A stretch of DNA of 64,000 nucleotides from Enorma burkinafasonensis (GCF_902150035.1 NZ_LR597503.1:124001-188000); one strand, 5' to 3'. Shown: positions 41,388 through 50,735, counted from the first letter of the stretch. Translations and numbers: made by a program. The notes: generated by a model from the sequence alone, not told the origin.

Positions 41388-42254
41388 CTACGAGAAACGA
41401 CCGACGAGGATGTCCGCCTCGACGGTGACCTCGCGCACATCCGTCCAGTCGATTGCGGCGCGGTCCACATGGAAGAGCAGCGGCGTCATGGCGACGAGCG
41501 CCTCGAGCTCGTCGGGCTCGAGTTCCTGTGTGCGGCTGACGCGTCGGCGCCCGACGAGCTCGCACGACTCCTCGAGGTGCTCGACCACGCGCTCGTTGGA
41601 GTAGTCGCCCCGCGCGAGCTGGCCGGCCGCGCGCTCGCGCAGCTCGTGCAGGTGGTTCTCGGTCGGCACGACCTTCACCAGGTGCCCGCCCGGTGCGAGC
41701 ACGCGGCGGAACTCGCCGTAGTGCGCAGGCGAGAACACGTCGAGCACGCAGTCCACGGCGCCGCAGGCCACGGGGATCGACGCGAGGTCGGCGACGAACC
41801 ACACGACGTCGTCCCCGGCGTCGGCGCCCGCGGCGAGCTGCACGGAATCCTTGGAGATGTCGAAGGCCCAGACCCGCGCCCCGGTGCGCGCGGCGACCGC
41901 GCGCGCGAAGTGGCCCTCGCCGCAGCCGGCGTCGAGCACGCGCAGGCGGCCTTCGCCGCCCGCAGCGATTCTGTCGGCTGCCAGCTCGGCCACGACCTCG
42001 CAGAGCGCATCCGCGATGCCGTCGTAGATGCCGCTCGCGAACACCTGACGCCGGTTCTCGAAGGACGCTCGGTCGTAGTTCTGGTTGCGATGGCCGCCCG
42101 TGAGGAGGTTCACGTACCCCTGGCGCGCCACATCGAAGCTGTGGCCCGCGGCACAGCGCAGCGACGTGCCCTCGAGGGCGAGCGCCGCTCCGCATACGGG
42201 GCAGGCGAGCGCCTCTGCTCTCTGCGCGAACCGCATGAGTTTCCGTTGGTCCAT
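41388..42254 (-). CDS. RlmA-type 23S rRNA (guanine-N1)-methyltransferase
   Basis: A 288-residue methyltransferase with an N-terminal zinc finger (CPVCGAAL...RCAAGHSFD), the RlmA signature RQGYVNLL, and a Rossmann methyltransferase domain with SAM motif LDAGCGEGHFARA near residue 107. RlmA(I) and RlmA(II) methylate G745 or G748 of 23S rRNA, and the II form can affect macrolide response. Which position is modified cannot be told from sequence alone. It is monocistronic. Confidence 0.87.
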   Translation of the reverse strand: MDQRKLMRFAQRAEALACPVCGAALALEGTSLRCAAGHSFDVARQGYVNLLTGGHRNQNYDRASFENRRQVFASGIYDGIADALCEVVAELAADRIAAGGEGRLRVLDAGCGEGHFARAVAARTGARVWAFDISKDSVQLAAGADAGDDVVWFVADLASIPVACGAVDCVLDVFSPAHYGEFRRVLAPGGHLVKVVPTENHLHELRERAAGQLARGDYSNERVVEHLEESCELVGRRRVSRTQELEPDELEALVAMTPLLFHVDRAAIDWTDVREVTVEADILVGRFS

Positions 42255-42351
42255 GGACTTGCTCCCCTCATATCTCCCTGCATCTTACCGTAGAAGAGCA
42301 ACGGGCCCGATGTGCTGTCACGATTACCCCGAGTATCGCTGGACAGCATTC

Positions 42352-42406
42352 TGTCGACTATAAAAGACAACTCAGCTCTAGATTTGTCTCGTATAGAAGA
42401 CGAATG
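42352..42406. repeat. short imperfect direct repeat upstream of the methyltransferase gene
   Basis: TGTCGACTATAAAAGAC (42352-42368) and TGTCTCGTATAGAAGAC (42385-42401) match in most positions, 33 bases apart. They lie in an AT-richer part of the 376-base gap between two divergent genes and may be paired operator or promoter sites. No gene was found in the gap. Confidence 0.35.
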
Positions 42407-42630
42407 GCTATCCGGGGAACACCGCTGTCTCATCTAGACGCTCTGCAGCATGTTCAAGTCAATCGGCCGCCACATCTCCAAGGATGCCGCCATCTCGTAT
42501 TTCGGGCATGCGCGGGGCTGTTTCTAGGGAATACTATGCGACAGCATGACCCGATGGCGGTCCTGTGATGGTGGTGTGCGGCGACGACCGTGCGCCGGTG
42601 ATGGGCCCCATAGCATCGATAGGAGACGAT

Positions 42631-43452
42631 ATGTTCGAACCAACCCTCGTCCGCGGCCTCATGTGGGCGGCTGCGGGCTGCGGCTTCACGTGGCTCATGA
42701 CCACGGCGGGCTCGGCGGTGGTGCTCTTCACGGGCAAGGACCCCGAGCGCGGCAAGCTCACGCACCACATCTTCTTGGGGTTCGCCGCCGGCGTGATGAT
42801 CGCGGCGAGCGTCTGGTCGCTTCTGAACCCCGCCATCGAGCAGGCCGAGGAGCTGGGGCAGATCGGCTGGATACCGGCTGCGGGCGGCTTCCTGCTCGGC
42901 GTCGCCTTCCTCATCGCGCTCGACACCCTCCTGCCGCACCTGCATGCCGGCAGCGACGAGCCCGAGGGCATGCGGAGCGATTGGAAGCGCACGACGCTTC
43001 TGGTCTCGGCCGTGACGCTCCACAACATCCCCGAGGGCATGAGCGTGGGCCTGCTCTTCGCGATGGCCTCGCAGGCGGCGGGTGCGGCCGGCGACGCCTA
43101 CCTGGGCATGGCGGTGGCGCTCGCGATCGGCATCGGCCTGCAGAACTTCCCCGAGGGCGCCGCGGTCTCGCTCCCCCTCAGGCGCGAGGGCATGAGCCGG
43201 CTCAAGGCGTTTGTGGTGGGAAGCCTCTCGGGTATCGTCGAACCCATCTTCGGCATCCTCGTGGTGCTCGCGAGCGGCTGGATCTCGCCCTTCATGCCGT
43301 GGCTCCTGTCGTTCGCCGCCGGCGCGATGATCTACGTGGTGGTGGAGGAGCTCATCCCCGAGGCGCACCTGGGCGAGCACTCCAACGTGGGCACGCTCGG
43401 CGTCATCGCGGGCTTCGTGATCATGATGGTGCTCGACGTCGCGCTGGGGTAA
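42631..43452 (+). CDS. ZIP family metal transporter
   Basis: A 273-residue membrane protein of the GufA/ZupT-like ZIP family, which imports zinc or other divalent metals. The metal-binding helices are clear: LHNIPEGMSVG (near 155) and LQNFPEGAAVS (near 185), plus EELIPEAH toward the end. A histidine in LDTLLPHLH marks the cytoplasmic loop. ATG at 42631 has AGGAG 9 bases upstream; the longer frame lacks one. It converges on the VanZ-RDD gene. Confidence 0.9.
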   Translation: MFEPTLVRGLMWAAAGCGFTWLMTTAGSAVVLFTGKDPERGKLTHHIFLGFAAGVMIAASVWSLLNPAIEQAEELGQIGWIPAAGGFLLGVAFLIALDTLLPHLHAGSDEPEGMRSDWKRTTLLVSAVTLHNIPEGMSVGLLFAMASQAAGAAGDAYLGMAVALAIGIGLQNFPEGAAVSLPLRREGMSRLKAFVVGSLSGIVEPIFGILVVLASGWISPFMPWLLSFAAGAMIYVVVEELIPEAHLGEHSNVGTLGVIAGFVIMMVLDVALG

Positions 43453-43537
43453 GGAGCCCGGCTCGGTGCCTTCCGGGTGCCTTGGCTCGGCCGGTTCCCA
43501 AGTTGCCGGCGGTCATCCCGAGTGGCGCCGGCGCCCG

Positions 43538-44536
43538 TCAGATGAGGTCGTAGGGCATCTGCCGCCAGATGAGGTAGAAGAGGGCGAGCAGCGGCCAGGC
43601 GATCGGGAAGTAGAAGTAGGACGCGCCCAGCACCGCCGCGCGTGCGGCGAAGAACGCCACCCGCCGCACGCCGGCGCGCTCCACCGTCTCGCAGCTCATG
43701 CGCACGAACCTCCCGCCCGGCGTGGAACCCTCGGAACGCCAGGGGATGAACGCCTCCACCCAGAGGAACGCCGCCCCGGTCACGACGGTCTGCCAGGAAG
43801 CGAGAGGCTCCACGTCGCTCGTGACGAGGCCGGGCGCCGCGCATGACAGCAGCCCCGCGGCAACGAGCGTGATGAGGCCCACGAGCAGGGTGTCGAGCCA
43901 GAATGCCACCGACCGGCGGACGAAGCCCGGCTCGTGTGTGACCTCGCCCTCCTCGGCGAGCGCGCCGGGCGGGAGCACGCGGCCGAGCATCGAGGCGACC
44001 CACCAGCCCGCAGCCGCGCCCGCGGCGTTGTAGATGAGGTCGTCGACGTCGGCGGTGCGGAAGGCGTACGGGTAGATGCCGAAGAGCCCCGTGCCCTGGG
44101 CGGCTTCGATGAGCAGTGACACGGCGAGGCCGCAGGCGATCGAGCGCACAGCGCCCCAGCGCAGAAGGCGCCCCGCGATGAAGCCCAGCGGCATGAAGAG
44201 CACGACGTTGAAGACGATCTGCGGCAGGACGGAGACGCCCTCGCGCATGAAGTCGCCGATCGGCGCGAGGGGGTTCAGCTGCCAGGGGATCCCGTAGCTG
44301 ATCCCGGGACCGCTCGTGCCGCTGGGCAGCGGGTAGAGGGTGAAGCACCCGAGGCCCATCAGGTAGAGCACTGCGAGGTAGGTCGTCACGACGGAGGGGA
44401 ACCTGAGCCGGCCCTCGCGGTGGTAGAGGAAGGCGAGGATTGGCAGGGTGAGCGCCGCCGAGGCGAGGGGCCACAGGATGAGGGCCATCTCGAAGTTGCG
44501 CGAGTACCCCGTGATGAAGCGGTCGATAGCTCCCAT
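43538..44536 (-). CDS. VanZ domain-RDD domain membrane protein
   Basis: A 332-residue protein with two fused membrane modules. Residues about 40-190 are VanZ-like (FNVVLFMPLGFIAGRLLRWG ... SLLIEAAQGTG ... DVDDLIYNAAGAAAGWW). Residues about 205-325 are RDD-like (RRSVAFWLDTLLVGLITLV). VanZ domains are linked to low-level glycopeptide tolerance; RDD domains occur in many transporters. The function of the fusion is not known. A small membrane-protein gene lies 4 bases upstream. Confidence 0.82.
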   Translation of the reverse strand: MGAIDRFITGYSRNFEMALILWPLASAALTLPILAFLYHREGRLRFPSVVTTYLAVLYLMGLGCFTLYPLPSGTSGPGISYGIPWQLNPLAPIGDFMREGVSVLPQIVFNVVLFMPLGFIAGRLLRWGAVRSIACGLAVSLLIEAAQGTGLFGIYPYAFRTADVDDLIYNAAGAAAGWWVASMLGRVLPPGALAEEGEVTHEPGFVRRSVAFWLDTLLVGLITLVAAGLLSCAAPGLVTSDVEPLASWQTVVTGAAFLWVEAFIPWRSEGSTPGGRFVRMSCETVERAGVRRVAFFAARAAVLGASYFYFPIAWPLLALFYLIWRQMPYDLI

Positions 44537-44540
44537 CGCG

Positions 44541-44738
44541 CTACCGCCCCGATACCTTCCAGAGCATCCAGAGCATGCCGATGGTCAGCACCGCCATGGC
44601 GGCGATGTAGGCGATGAGGCTCGCGCACGAGCGGACGGCACCTTTCACCGACGCCGCCTGTGTCGGCCCGTCTGCCTGGGGGCGATAGGGGTTGCCGACG
44701 CGCTCGCCCGGCCGAAGGTCGTTCGTCTTCCGTTTCAT
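44541..44738 (-). CDS. 65-residue membrane protein, unknown function
   Basis: A small protein with a basic N-terminus (MKRKTNDLRPGERVGNPYRP) and a C-terminal hydrophobic helix at about 40-60. The ATG at 44738 is favoured because AAAGGCG lies 9 bases upstream; the GTG three codons earlier is too close to it. Four bases separate its stop from the VanZ-RDD start, so they form one operon. Confidence 0.6.
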   Translation of the reverse strand: MKRKTNDLRPGERVGNPYRPQADGPTQAASVKGAVRSCASLIAYIAAMAVLTIGMLWMLWKVSGR

Positions 44739-44957
44739 GTTCGCCACCGCCTTTCGTAGCTGTATCCGATGCTTCCATTCTGCGGAGGGCGGCGCCCGGA
44801 TGCCATCGATTTGCCTTACAGATGGGTGACGATTTTGTAATCGACGGGGCCGCGGGGCGGGAGGCGGGCGCGGGGCGCCGCTTCCGCCGTCCAGCGGGCG
44901 CGCCTCACGGCGGCGCGGCGGCCATCATCAAGCGCGCGTATGCCGCCCGCGGCGATT

Positions 44958-45022
44958 GTAAGCGGCGGGTAAGGCGGCCGTTCGAGCCGGGTAATGGATG
45001 ATAAGACCCCGGTAATAACCGC
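44958..45022 (+). promoter_or_regulatory. GTAA direct repeats with about 11-bp spacing, probable PHO box of the pst operon
   Basis: Units beginning GTAA, GTAA, GTTC, GTAA, (A)TAA and GTAA start at 44958, 44969, 44980, 44991, 45002 and 45012, that is, every 10-11 bases. Actinobacterial PHO boxes, bound by PhoP-type regulators, consist of 11-bp direct repeat units. The position 110 bases before pstS fits phosphate control. The other 220 bases of this gap show no gene. Confidence 0.5.
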
Positions 45023-45131
45023 TTGACGAGGCCGATCGGCCGGATTTCGGCGCGCTACAGTGCCATCGACAGGCGCAAGGGAGGGCTCCCGACGCGCCTC
45101 TGCGTAGAGATTTCCGGAAGGAGAATCATCC

Positions 45132-46094
45132 ATGTTCGATCAGTCGTGCTCTCGTCGTCAGTTCCTCGGCCTCGCCGGTGGCGTGGCCGCCTTCGCCGGC
45201 CTCGGCCTCGCGGGCTGCGGCCAGGCCCCCGCGGCCGGCTCCGCCGCCGGCAGCGGTGACGCCGCGGCCGCCCTCTCCGGCACCATCAACTGCGGTGGCG
45301 CCACCTCGTTCCAGCCGCTCATCGAGGCGGTCGCCGACGACTTCATGAACGACAACCCCGACGTGGTCATCGCCATCTCCGGCGGCGGCTCGGGCGACGG
45401 CATCTCCGGCATCGTCGACGGCTCGCTCCAGATCGGCCGCTCCGACGTCTTCGCCGAGGAGAAGGTCGATGACGAGTCCCAGCTCGAGGGCCTTGTCGAC
45501 AACCAGGTCTGCATCGTCGGGATGGGCCCGATCGTGAACGCCTCCGTCGACATCGACGACATCACCACCGAGCAGCTCAAGGGCATCTTCACCGGTGCTA
45601 TCACCGACTGGTCCGAGGTGGGCGGCACCGCCGGCACCATCAACGTGATCAACCGCGAGGCCGGCTCGGGCACCCGCGCCACCTTCGAGGCCGCCGTGCT
45701 CCAGGGCGCCGAGGTTCCCGCCGACTTCACCCCGGTCGCCGAGGTCGACTCCTCGGGCACCGTCGTCGAGCAGGTCGCCGCGACCGAGGGCTCCATCTCC
45801 TACGTCGCCTTCAACTACTACGAGACCAACGAGGGCATCAAGGCGCTCACCGTCGACGGCGTCGAGCCCACGCAGGAGAACGTCGAGACCGGCGACTTCA
45901 ACATCTGGGCCTACGAGCACATGTACACCCGTTCCGACGAGGACGAGTCCACGGCCGCCATCACCAAGGCCTTCATCGACTACATCATGAGCGAGGACGT
46001 CCAGTCCACGACCGTCATCGAGCAGGGCTTCATCCCCGTGAGCAACATGAAGGTCCAGAAGGACGTCGACGGCAACGTGACTCCCGTCGAGTAG
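45132..46094 (+). CDS. pstS: phosphate-binding lipoprotein PstS
   Basis: A 320-residue phosphate-binding protein of the high-affinity Pst system. It has a Tat-type signal (CSRRQFLGLAGG) and lipobox LAGC with Cys29, then a short Ala/Gly/Ser linker. The phosphate pocket residues appear in GGATSFQPLIEAVA, SGGGSGDGISGI and NREAGSGTRATFE. The start has GGAAGGAG upstream. It heads pstS-C-A-B-B-phoU, and a hairpin after its stop probably lets it be made in excess. Confidence 0.94.
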   Translation: MFDQSCSRRQFLGLAGGVAAFAGLGLAGCGQAPAAGSAAGSGDAAAALSGTINCGGATSFQPLIEAVADDFMNDNPDVVIAISGGGSGDGISGIVDGSLQIGRSDVFAEEKVDDESQLEGLVDNQVCIVGMGPIVNASVDIDDITTEQLKGIFTGAITDWSEVGGTAGTINVINREAGSGTRATFEAAVLQGAEVPADFTPVAEVDSSGTVVEQVAATEGSISYVAFNYYETNEGIKALTVDGVEPTQENVETGDFNIWAYEHMYTRSDEDESTAAITKAFIDYIMSEDVQSTTVIEQGFIPVSNMKVQKDVDGNVTPVE

Positions 46095-46131
46095 CGCGCG
46101 CATCGTTCAGCTAGCGCAACTGTCGTAAGAA

Positions 46132-46165
46132 GGGGCGCCTCTCGTTCGCGTGGGGCGCCCCCTTT
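46132..46165 (+). terminator. attenuator-type hairpin between pstS and pstC
   Basis: An 8-bp GC stem (46132-46139 with 46154-46161) is followed by CTTT. It is weak enough for read-through, giving more pstS than pstCAB mRNA. Confidence 0.6.
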
Positions 46166-46187
46166 CCCTGTTTGAGAAAGGCGTCAC

Positions 46188-47087
46188 ATGGCAAAGGTAA
46201 TGCCGAAGCGCCAACTGGAGAACATCGGCCTGGGGATCACGGGCGCCTGCGTGCTGCTCGTGGCCGTCGTGGTCCTCGCGCTGATCGTGATGGTGGCCCA
46301 GCAGGGCCTCACCACGTTCTTCGTTGACGGATTCGACCCCATCGCGTTTCTGACCGGACAGCACTGGATCCCCGAGCAGGATATGTACGGGGCGCTGCCC
46401 ATGATCGTGGGCTCGTTCTCGGTCACGCTGCTCTCGACCCTCATCGCCCTGCCCATCGCGCTCGGGTCGGCGATGTTCGTGGTCGAGGTCGCGCCGGGTT
46501 TCGGCACGCGCGTGTTCCAGCCGCTCGTCGAGCTGCTCGTGGGCATCCCGTCGGTCGTCTACGGCGTGCTCGGCCTGTACGTGGTCAACTCCTTCATGCG
46601 CCTCGTCTTCGGCGCGGCGGCCGGTACCGGCGCGGGCATCCTCTCGGGCTCCATCGTGCTCGCGGTCATGATCCTGCCCACGGTGACCACGCTCTCCATC
46701 GACGCGCTGCGCGCCGTGCCCAACGAGTACCGCGAGGGCTCCTACGCGCTCGGGTGCACCCGCTGGCAGACCGTGTGGCACGTGGTGCTCAAGAGCGCCA
46801 CGCCCTCGATCATGACGGCGGTCATCCTCGGCATGACGCGCGCCTTCGGCGAGACCCTCGCCGTGCAGATGGTCATCGGCGGCGTCGAGCGCAACATGCC
46901 CACGGGCCTGCTCTCGCCGGCGTCCACCCTCACGGCGACCTTGACCTCCGGTCTCAACAACGCCGTGGCGGGCACCGAGTTCTACCATGCGCTCTGGTCG
47001 CTCGGATTGATCCTGCTCGCCATGTCGCTCGTCTTCATCTTTATCATCCACCTCATCGGCCATAAGGGGGCGAAGCAGAATGGCTAG
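46188..47087 (+). CDS. pstC: phosphate ABC transporter permease PstC
   Basis: A 299-residue permease with six hydrophobic segments. The EAA loop that contacts PstB is visible (NEYREGSYALGCTRWQTVWHVVLKSATPSIMTAVILG near 185-220). It forms the phosphate channel with PstA. The start lies 8-9 bases behind GAGAAAGG. Its end overlaps pstA by 8 bases. Confidence 0.94.
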   Translation: MAKVMPKRQLENIGLGITGACVLLVAVVVLALIVMVAQQGLTTFFVDGFDPIAFLTGQHWIPEQDMYGALPMIVGSFSVTLLSTLIALPIALGSAMFVVEVAPGFGTRVFQPLVELLVGIPSVVYGVLGLYVVNSFMRLVFGAAAGTGAGILSGSIVLAVMILPTVTTLSIDALRAVPNEYREGSYALGCTRWQTVWHVVLKSATPSIMTAVILGMTRAFGETLAVQMVIGGVERNMPTGLLSPASTLTATLTSGLNNAVAGTEFYHALWSLGLILLAMSLVFIFIIHLIGHKGAKQNG

Positions 47088-48015
47088 CCAGACCACCGCG
47101 GCGCCCCAGGCGCGCGACCTCTCGGCGCACGTCAGGCGCATCGGCCGCCAGGACCGTATCGTCACCGGCATCCTGACCGCCATCGTGGGGCTCGTGCTCG
47201 CGCTTCTCGCCGCGATTATCATCTACATCCTCGCGCGCGGCGGCGGCATCGCGCTCACGCCCGGGTTCCTCACCAACCCGTCCTCGGCGGACGTGTCGGG
47301 CATTCTCTACCAGCTGTTCGACTCGTTCTACATGCTCATCATCACGCTCATCATCTCGGTGCCCATCTCGCTCGGCGGCGCGATCTTCCTCGTGGAGTAC
47401 GCCCCCGACAACTGGGTCACCTCGGCGGCCAAGACCGCGATCGAGACGCTCTCCAGCCTGCCGTCGATCGTCGTGGGCATGTTCGGCTCGCTGTTCTTCG
47501 TCGTGGTGCTGGGCTGGGGCATCTCGATCATCTCCGGCGCCGTGGCGCTCACGATGTTCAACATCCCCATCCTGGTGCGCACCATCCAGCAGGCCCTCGA
47601 GGACGTGCCGCGCAGCCAGCGCGATGCGGCGCTCGCCATGGGTCTCACCCGCTGGGAGACCACGGTGAACGTGCTTCTGCCCGCCGCCATGCCCGCCATC
47701 GTCACGGGTATCGTGATCTCGGCCGGCCGCGTGTTCGGCGAGGCCGCGGCGCTGATCTTCACCTCGGGCTCCGCGCCGAGCCGCCTAAACTTCGGCAACG
47801 TGCTCAACTTCAGCTCGCCCACGAACCCCTTCAACATCTTCCGTCCCGCCTGCACGCTCGCCGTCTACATCTGGCGTCTCACGAGCGAGCCCACGCCCGG
47901 CTCGACCGAGATCGTGTGGGGCACCGCCACGGTGCTGCTCGTCTGCGTGCTCCTCTTCAACGTGCTCGCCCGCGTGCTGGGCAAGTTCCTCGCAAGGAGG
48001 CTGACCGCCGAATGA
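47080..48015 (+). CDS. pstA: phosphate ABC transporter permease PstA
   Basis: A 311-residue second permease with six hydrophobic segments. The EAA loop is at [33 protein letters not shown]. The N-terminal 30 residues are hydrophilic and longer than usual. It overlaps pstC by 8 bases and the first pstB by 4 (ATGA), indicating tight coupling. Confidence 0.94.
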   Translation: MASQTTAAPQARDLSAHVRRIGRQDRIVTGILTAIVGLVLALLAAIIIYILARGGGIALTPGFLTNPSSADVSGILYQLFDSFYMLIITLIISVPISLGGAIFLVEYAPDNWVTSAAKTAIETLSSLPSIVVGMFGSLFFVVVLGWGISIISGAVALTMFNIPILVRTIQQALEDVPRSQRDAALAMGLTRWETTVNVLLPAAMPAIVTGIVISAGRVFGEAAALIFTSGSAPSRLNFGNVLNFSSPTNPFNIFRPACTLAVYIWRLTSEPTPGSTEIVWGTATVLLVCVLLFNVLARVLGKFLARRLTAE

Positions 48016-48821
48016 CCGAGAATACCCAAGACCGCCTGATCGGGCAGGCCGCCCCCACCGACGCCCTCCTCACCACCAAGGACGTCACCGTCACCTACGA
48101 CCTCAAGCACGAGGCGCTCCATGCGACGAGCCTCGAGTTCCGCGCGGGCGAGGTCACGGCCCTCATCGGCCCCTCCGGCTGCGGCAAGTCGACCTTTCTG
48201 CGCTGCCTGAACCTCATGAACCTCGAGATCCCGCGCTGCAAGGTGGGCGGCGAGATCTTCTACCACGGGCACAACATCAACACGCCCAAGGAGAACCTCT
48301 TCGAGCTGCGCAAATCCATCGGCATGGTGTTCCAGCAGCCCACGCCCTTCCGCAAGTCCATCCGCGAGAACATCCTGTTCGCGCCCAAGAAGCACGGGAG
48401 GCTCCACGGCAAGGACGAGGAGGACGAGCTCGTGGAGACCGCGCTCAGGCAGGCGGCGCTTTGGGACGAGGTCAAGGACAAGCTCAAGCAGAGCGCCCAC
48501 GCCCTCTCCGGCGGCCAGCAGCAGCGCCTGTGCATCGCGCGCACGCTCGCGATGAAGCCCGACGTGGTGCTCTACGACGAGCCGTGCTCGGCGCTCGACC
48601 CGATCTCGACCTACACGATCGAGGAGACGATCCGCTCGCTGTCCGACACGGGCCTCTGCCAGATCATCGTGACCCACAACATGCAGCAGGCCGGCCGCGT
48701 GAGCGACCGCACCGCCTTCTTCTACGTGGGCGACATGGTCGAGACGGGCACGACGCAGCAGATCTTCTCGGCACCGCGCGACCAGCGGCTCTCGGATTAT
48801 CTGACAGGCAGGTTCGGCTGA
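48012..48821 (+). CDS. pstB: phosphate ABC transporter ATPase PstB, first copy
   Basis: A 269-residue ATPase with Walker [10 protein letters not shown] (53-61), signature [13 protein letters not shown], Walker [13 protein letters not shown] and H-loop VTHNMQQA. The N-terminal 20 residues are longer than in typical PstB. CSALDP replaces the usual TSALDP. It overlaps pstA at its start and lies directly before a second PstB. Confidence 0.93.
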   Translation: MTENTQDRLIGQAAPTDALLTTKDVTVTYDLKHEALHATSLEFRAGEVTALIGPSGCGKSTFLRCLNLMNLEIPRCKVGGEIFYHGHNINTPKENLFELRKSIGMVFQQPTPFRKSIRENILFAPKKHGRLHGKDEEDELVETALRQAALWDEVKDKLKQSAHALSGGQQQRLCIARTLAMKPDVVLYDEPCSALDPISTYTIEETIRSLSDTGLCQIIVTHNMQQAGRVSDRTAFFYVGDMVETGTTQQIFSAPRDQRLSDYLTGRFG

Positions 48822-48832
48822 TGGAGAACCAT

Positions 48833-49627
48833 ATGGATACAGCAATCAACGAGGACGTCCATCGCAGCATCGAGGGCGTGGAGAGCATGCTCTCCATCCG
48901 CGACTTCAACCTGTGGTACGGCGACTTCCAGGCGCTCAAGAGCATCTCGCTCGAGATTCCCAAGAATCGCGCGACGGCCTTCATCGGGCCTTCGGGCTGC
49001 GGCAAGTCGACGCTGCTGCGCACGTTCAACCGCATGTGCGACTTCGTCGAGTCCGTGCGCACCGAGGGCACCATCGAGTTCGGTGGCCAGGACATCTTCA
49101 AGATGGACGCCAACGCCCTGCGCGTGTACGTGGGCATGGTGTTCCAGCATCCCAACCCGTTCCCGATGAGCATCCGCGAGAACATCCTCTACGGGCCCAA
49201 GCGCATGAAGCGCATGAGCCGCGCGGAGGAGGACGAGATTCTGGAGCGGTGCCTCACCCGCGCGGCGCTGTGGGACGAGGTCAAGGACGACCTGGGCAAA
49301 AGCGGCCTGGGGCTCTCGGGCGGGCAGCAGCAGCGCCTGTGCATCGCGCGCGCCCTCGCCACGGATCCCGAGGTCCTGCTCATGGACGAGCCCACCTCCG
49401 CCCTCGACCCCATCTCGACGAGCATGGTCGAGGAGCTCATGATGCAGCTCTCCGAGGACCATACGGTCGTCGTGGTCACGCACAACATGGAGCAGGCCGC
49501 GCGTGTGGCCGACAAGACCTGCTTCTTCTACCTGGGCGAGCTCATCGAGGCCGGTCCCACCAGGGAACTCTTCTCCAACCCCAAGGAGAAGCTCACGAAC
49601 GACTATCTGACGGGAAGGTTCAGCTAA
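48833..49627 (+). CDS. pstB: phosphate ABC transporter ATPase PstB, second copy
   Basis: A 264-residue ATPase with Walker [10 protein letters not shown] (52-60), signature [13 protein letters not shown] and Walker [13 protein letters not shown], the more canonical of the two. The ATG at 48833 has GGAG six bases upstream. An in-frame ATG at 48821 overlaps the previous stop and is an alternative. The two PstB copies differ at many positions, so the duplication is old. Its stop overlaps the phoU start by one base. Confidence 0.92.
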   Translation: MDTAINEDVHRSIEGVESMLSIRDFNLWYGDFQALKSISLEIPKNRATAFIGPSGCGKSTLLRTFNRMCDFVESVRTEGTIEFGGQDIFKMDANALRVYVGMVFQHPNPFPMSIRENILYGPKRMKRMSRAEEDEILERCLTRAALWDEVKDDLGKSGLGLSGGQQQRLCIARALATDPEVLLMDEPTSALDPISTSMVEELMMQLSEDHTVVVVTHNMEQAARVADKTCFFYLGELIEAGPTRELFSNPKEKLTNDYLTGRFS

Positions 49628-50307
49628 TGCTTACCACACGCTCCAAGTACCTCAACCAGCTCGAGGAGATCGATGCGACGCTCGGGCGCTTCTCGGATGA
49701 GACGGCGGCCGACATCCGCGCGCTCGCCCAGGCGCTCTCGGGCGATGCCGCGGCGGCGCAGGACGTGCTCGACCGCGCGGTGTCGGGCCGGCGCCTGCGC
49801 GGCACGATCGAGGAGACCTGCCTCGACGCCATGCTTCTGCAGCAGCCGGTCGCCGGCGACCTGCGCTTCCTCACGGGCACGTTCCGGCTGGTATCTGACC
49901 TCGCGCACATCGATGCCAAGGCCAACGACGTTGCCGAGCTCGCCCAGGCCCTGCCCGCCGACGTCACGGCGAAGCTCGGCGACCACCTCAGGTTCGCGGC
50001 CGACCACGTCGCGACGATGGTCGAGGAGGCCGTCGAGGCGTTCCGCACCTCCGATGTGGACCGCGCGCACGGCGTCTTCGCCATGGACGATGACATCGAT
50101 GACGTCTACCTTGCCGCCGAGGGCGTGGTGATCGATCTCATCAAGGCGAGCGAGACGCGCGCCAAGTACCTGCCCGAGCTGCTCATGGTCGCCAAGTACT
50201 TCGAGCGCATGGGCGACGACGCCGTGCGCATCGCCGACTGGGCGATCTTCCGCGCCATGGGCGCGCGCGAGCGCGCCGTGGAGACCGGCGAGGCCGCCGC
50301 GCAGTAG
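49627..50307 (+). CDS. phoU: phosphate-signalling protein PhoU
   Basis: A 226-residue all-helical protein of two three-helix bundles. The metal-binding motif pattern (E/D-x-x-x-D) appears in AHIDAKANDVAEL and FERMGDDAVRIADWAI. PhoU links Pst activity to the phosphate two-component system and restrains Pst uptake. No phoR/phoP pair is adjacent. It is the last gene of the operon and is followed by a long hairpin. Confidence 0.92.
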   Translation: MLTTRSKYLNQLEEIDATLGRFSDETAADIRALAQALSGDAAAAQDVLDRAVSGRRLRGTIEETCLDAMLLQQPVAGDLRFLTGTFRLVSDLAHIDAKANDVAELAQALPADVTAKLGDHLRFAADHVATMVEEAVEAFRTSDVDRAHGVFAMDDDIDDVYLAAEGVVIDLIKASETRAKYLPELLMVAKYFERMGDDAVRIADWAIFRAMGARERAVETGEAAAQ

Positions 50308-50355
50308 CCCTTGCATCTCGCCGCGCGCGGGGACCCCTCGCACGGCGACTCCATA

Positions 50356-50451
50356 CGCCCCCTTCTGATCGTGTGCCCCCGCATCCGTACCCTGACGTCC
50401 TCCTCAGGCGAAAGGGAAACGGAGCGGGGGCGCACGATCAGAAGGGGGGCG
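50356..50451. repeat. 96-base near-perfect hairpin after phoU
   Basis: About 33 bases at 50356-50388 pair with 50419-50451 with one G-U pair and one single-base bulge on each side. The loop itself has a CCTGA/TCAGG stem. It may terminate the pst transcript, but it is far longer than needed and lacks a U-run. Confidence 0.85.
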
Positions 50452-50568
50452 GCGATCGGTGCGATGGCGGGCCGGTGCGCTCAGATGCGCTTTGCATCCC
50501 TGCGGGATGGGCTGGCGTCATGGGCTCGCGATGCCGGACGAGCGGTCCAACTTTTCGTCCGCAGTCCC

Positions 50569-50735
50569 TCCGCATTCCCCTTCTAGACACTTTTTGCGAT
50601 TTTGCATGATGCATCCTGGGCAATCACCAGTGCTTTCTCTCCAGCCGGCGAATAGAGGGACTGCAATCCAGCGGAAACGTGGGCGCCGGAGGTTTCGCCG
50701 CGAGCCCAATCGTACAAAATCGAAAAATGTGTCTG
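50569..50735. repeat. overlapping inverted repeats in the phoU-tRNA gap
   Basis: Two interlocked inverted repeats: GCAGTCCCTC (50571-50580) with GAGGGACTGC (50655-50664), and about 27 bases at 50586-50612 with 50708-50735 (GACAC-TTTTT-CGATTTTG pattern). The repeats could form alternative structures. No gene in this 595-base gap is supported. It shares the 12-mer CCCAATCGTACA with the repeat at 39415. Confidence 0.6.

Noticed and set aside
48461-48820. Long N-terminal extension of the second PstB
   Set aside because: The upstream part lies in another frame of the first pstB and has no ribosome site.
50311-50586. Short open frames in the phoU-tRNA gap
   Set aside because: They cross the long hairpin, lack ribosome sites and have no recognisable product.
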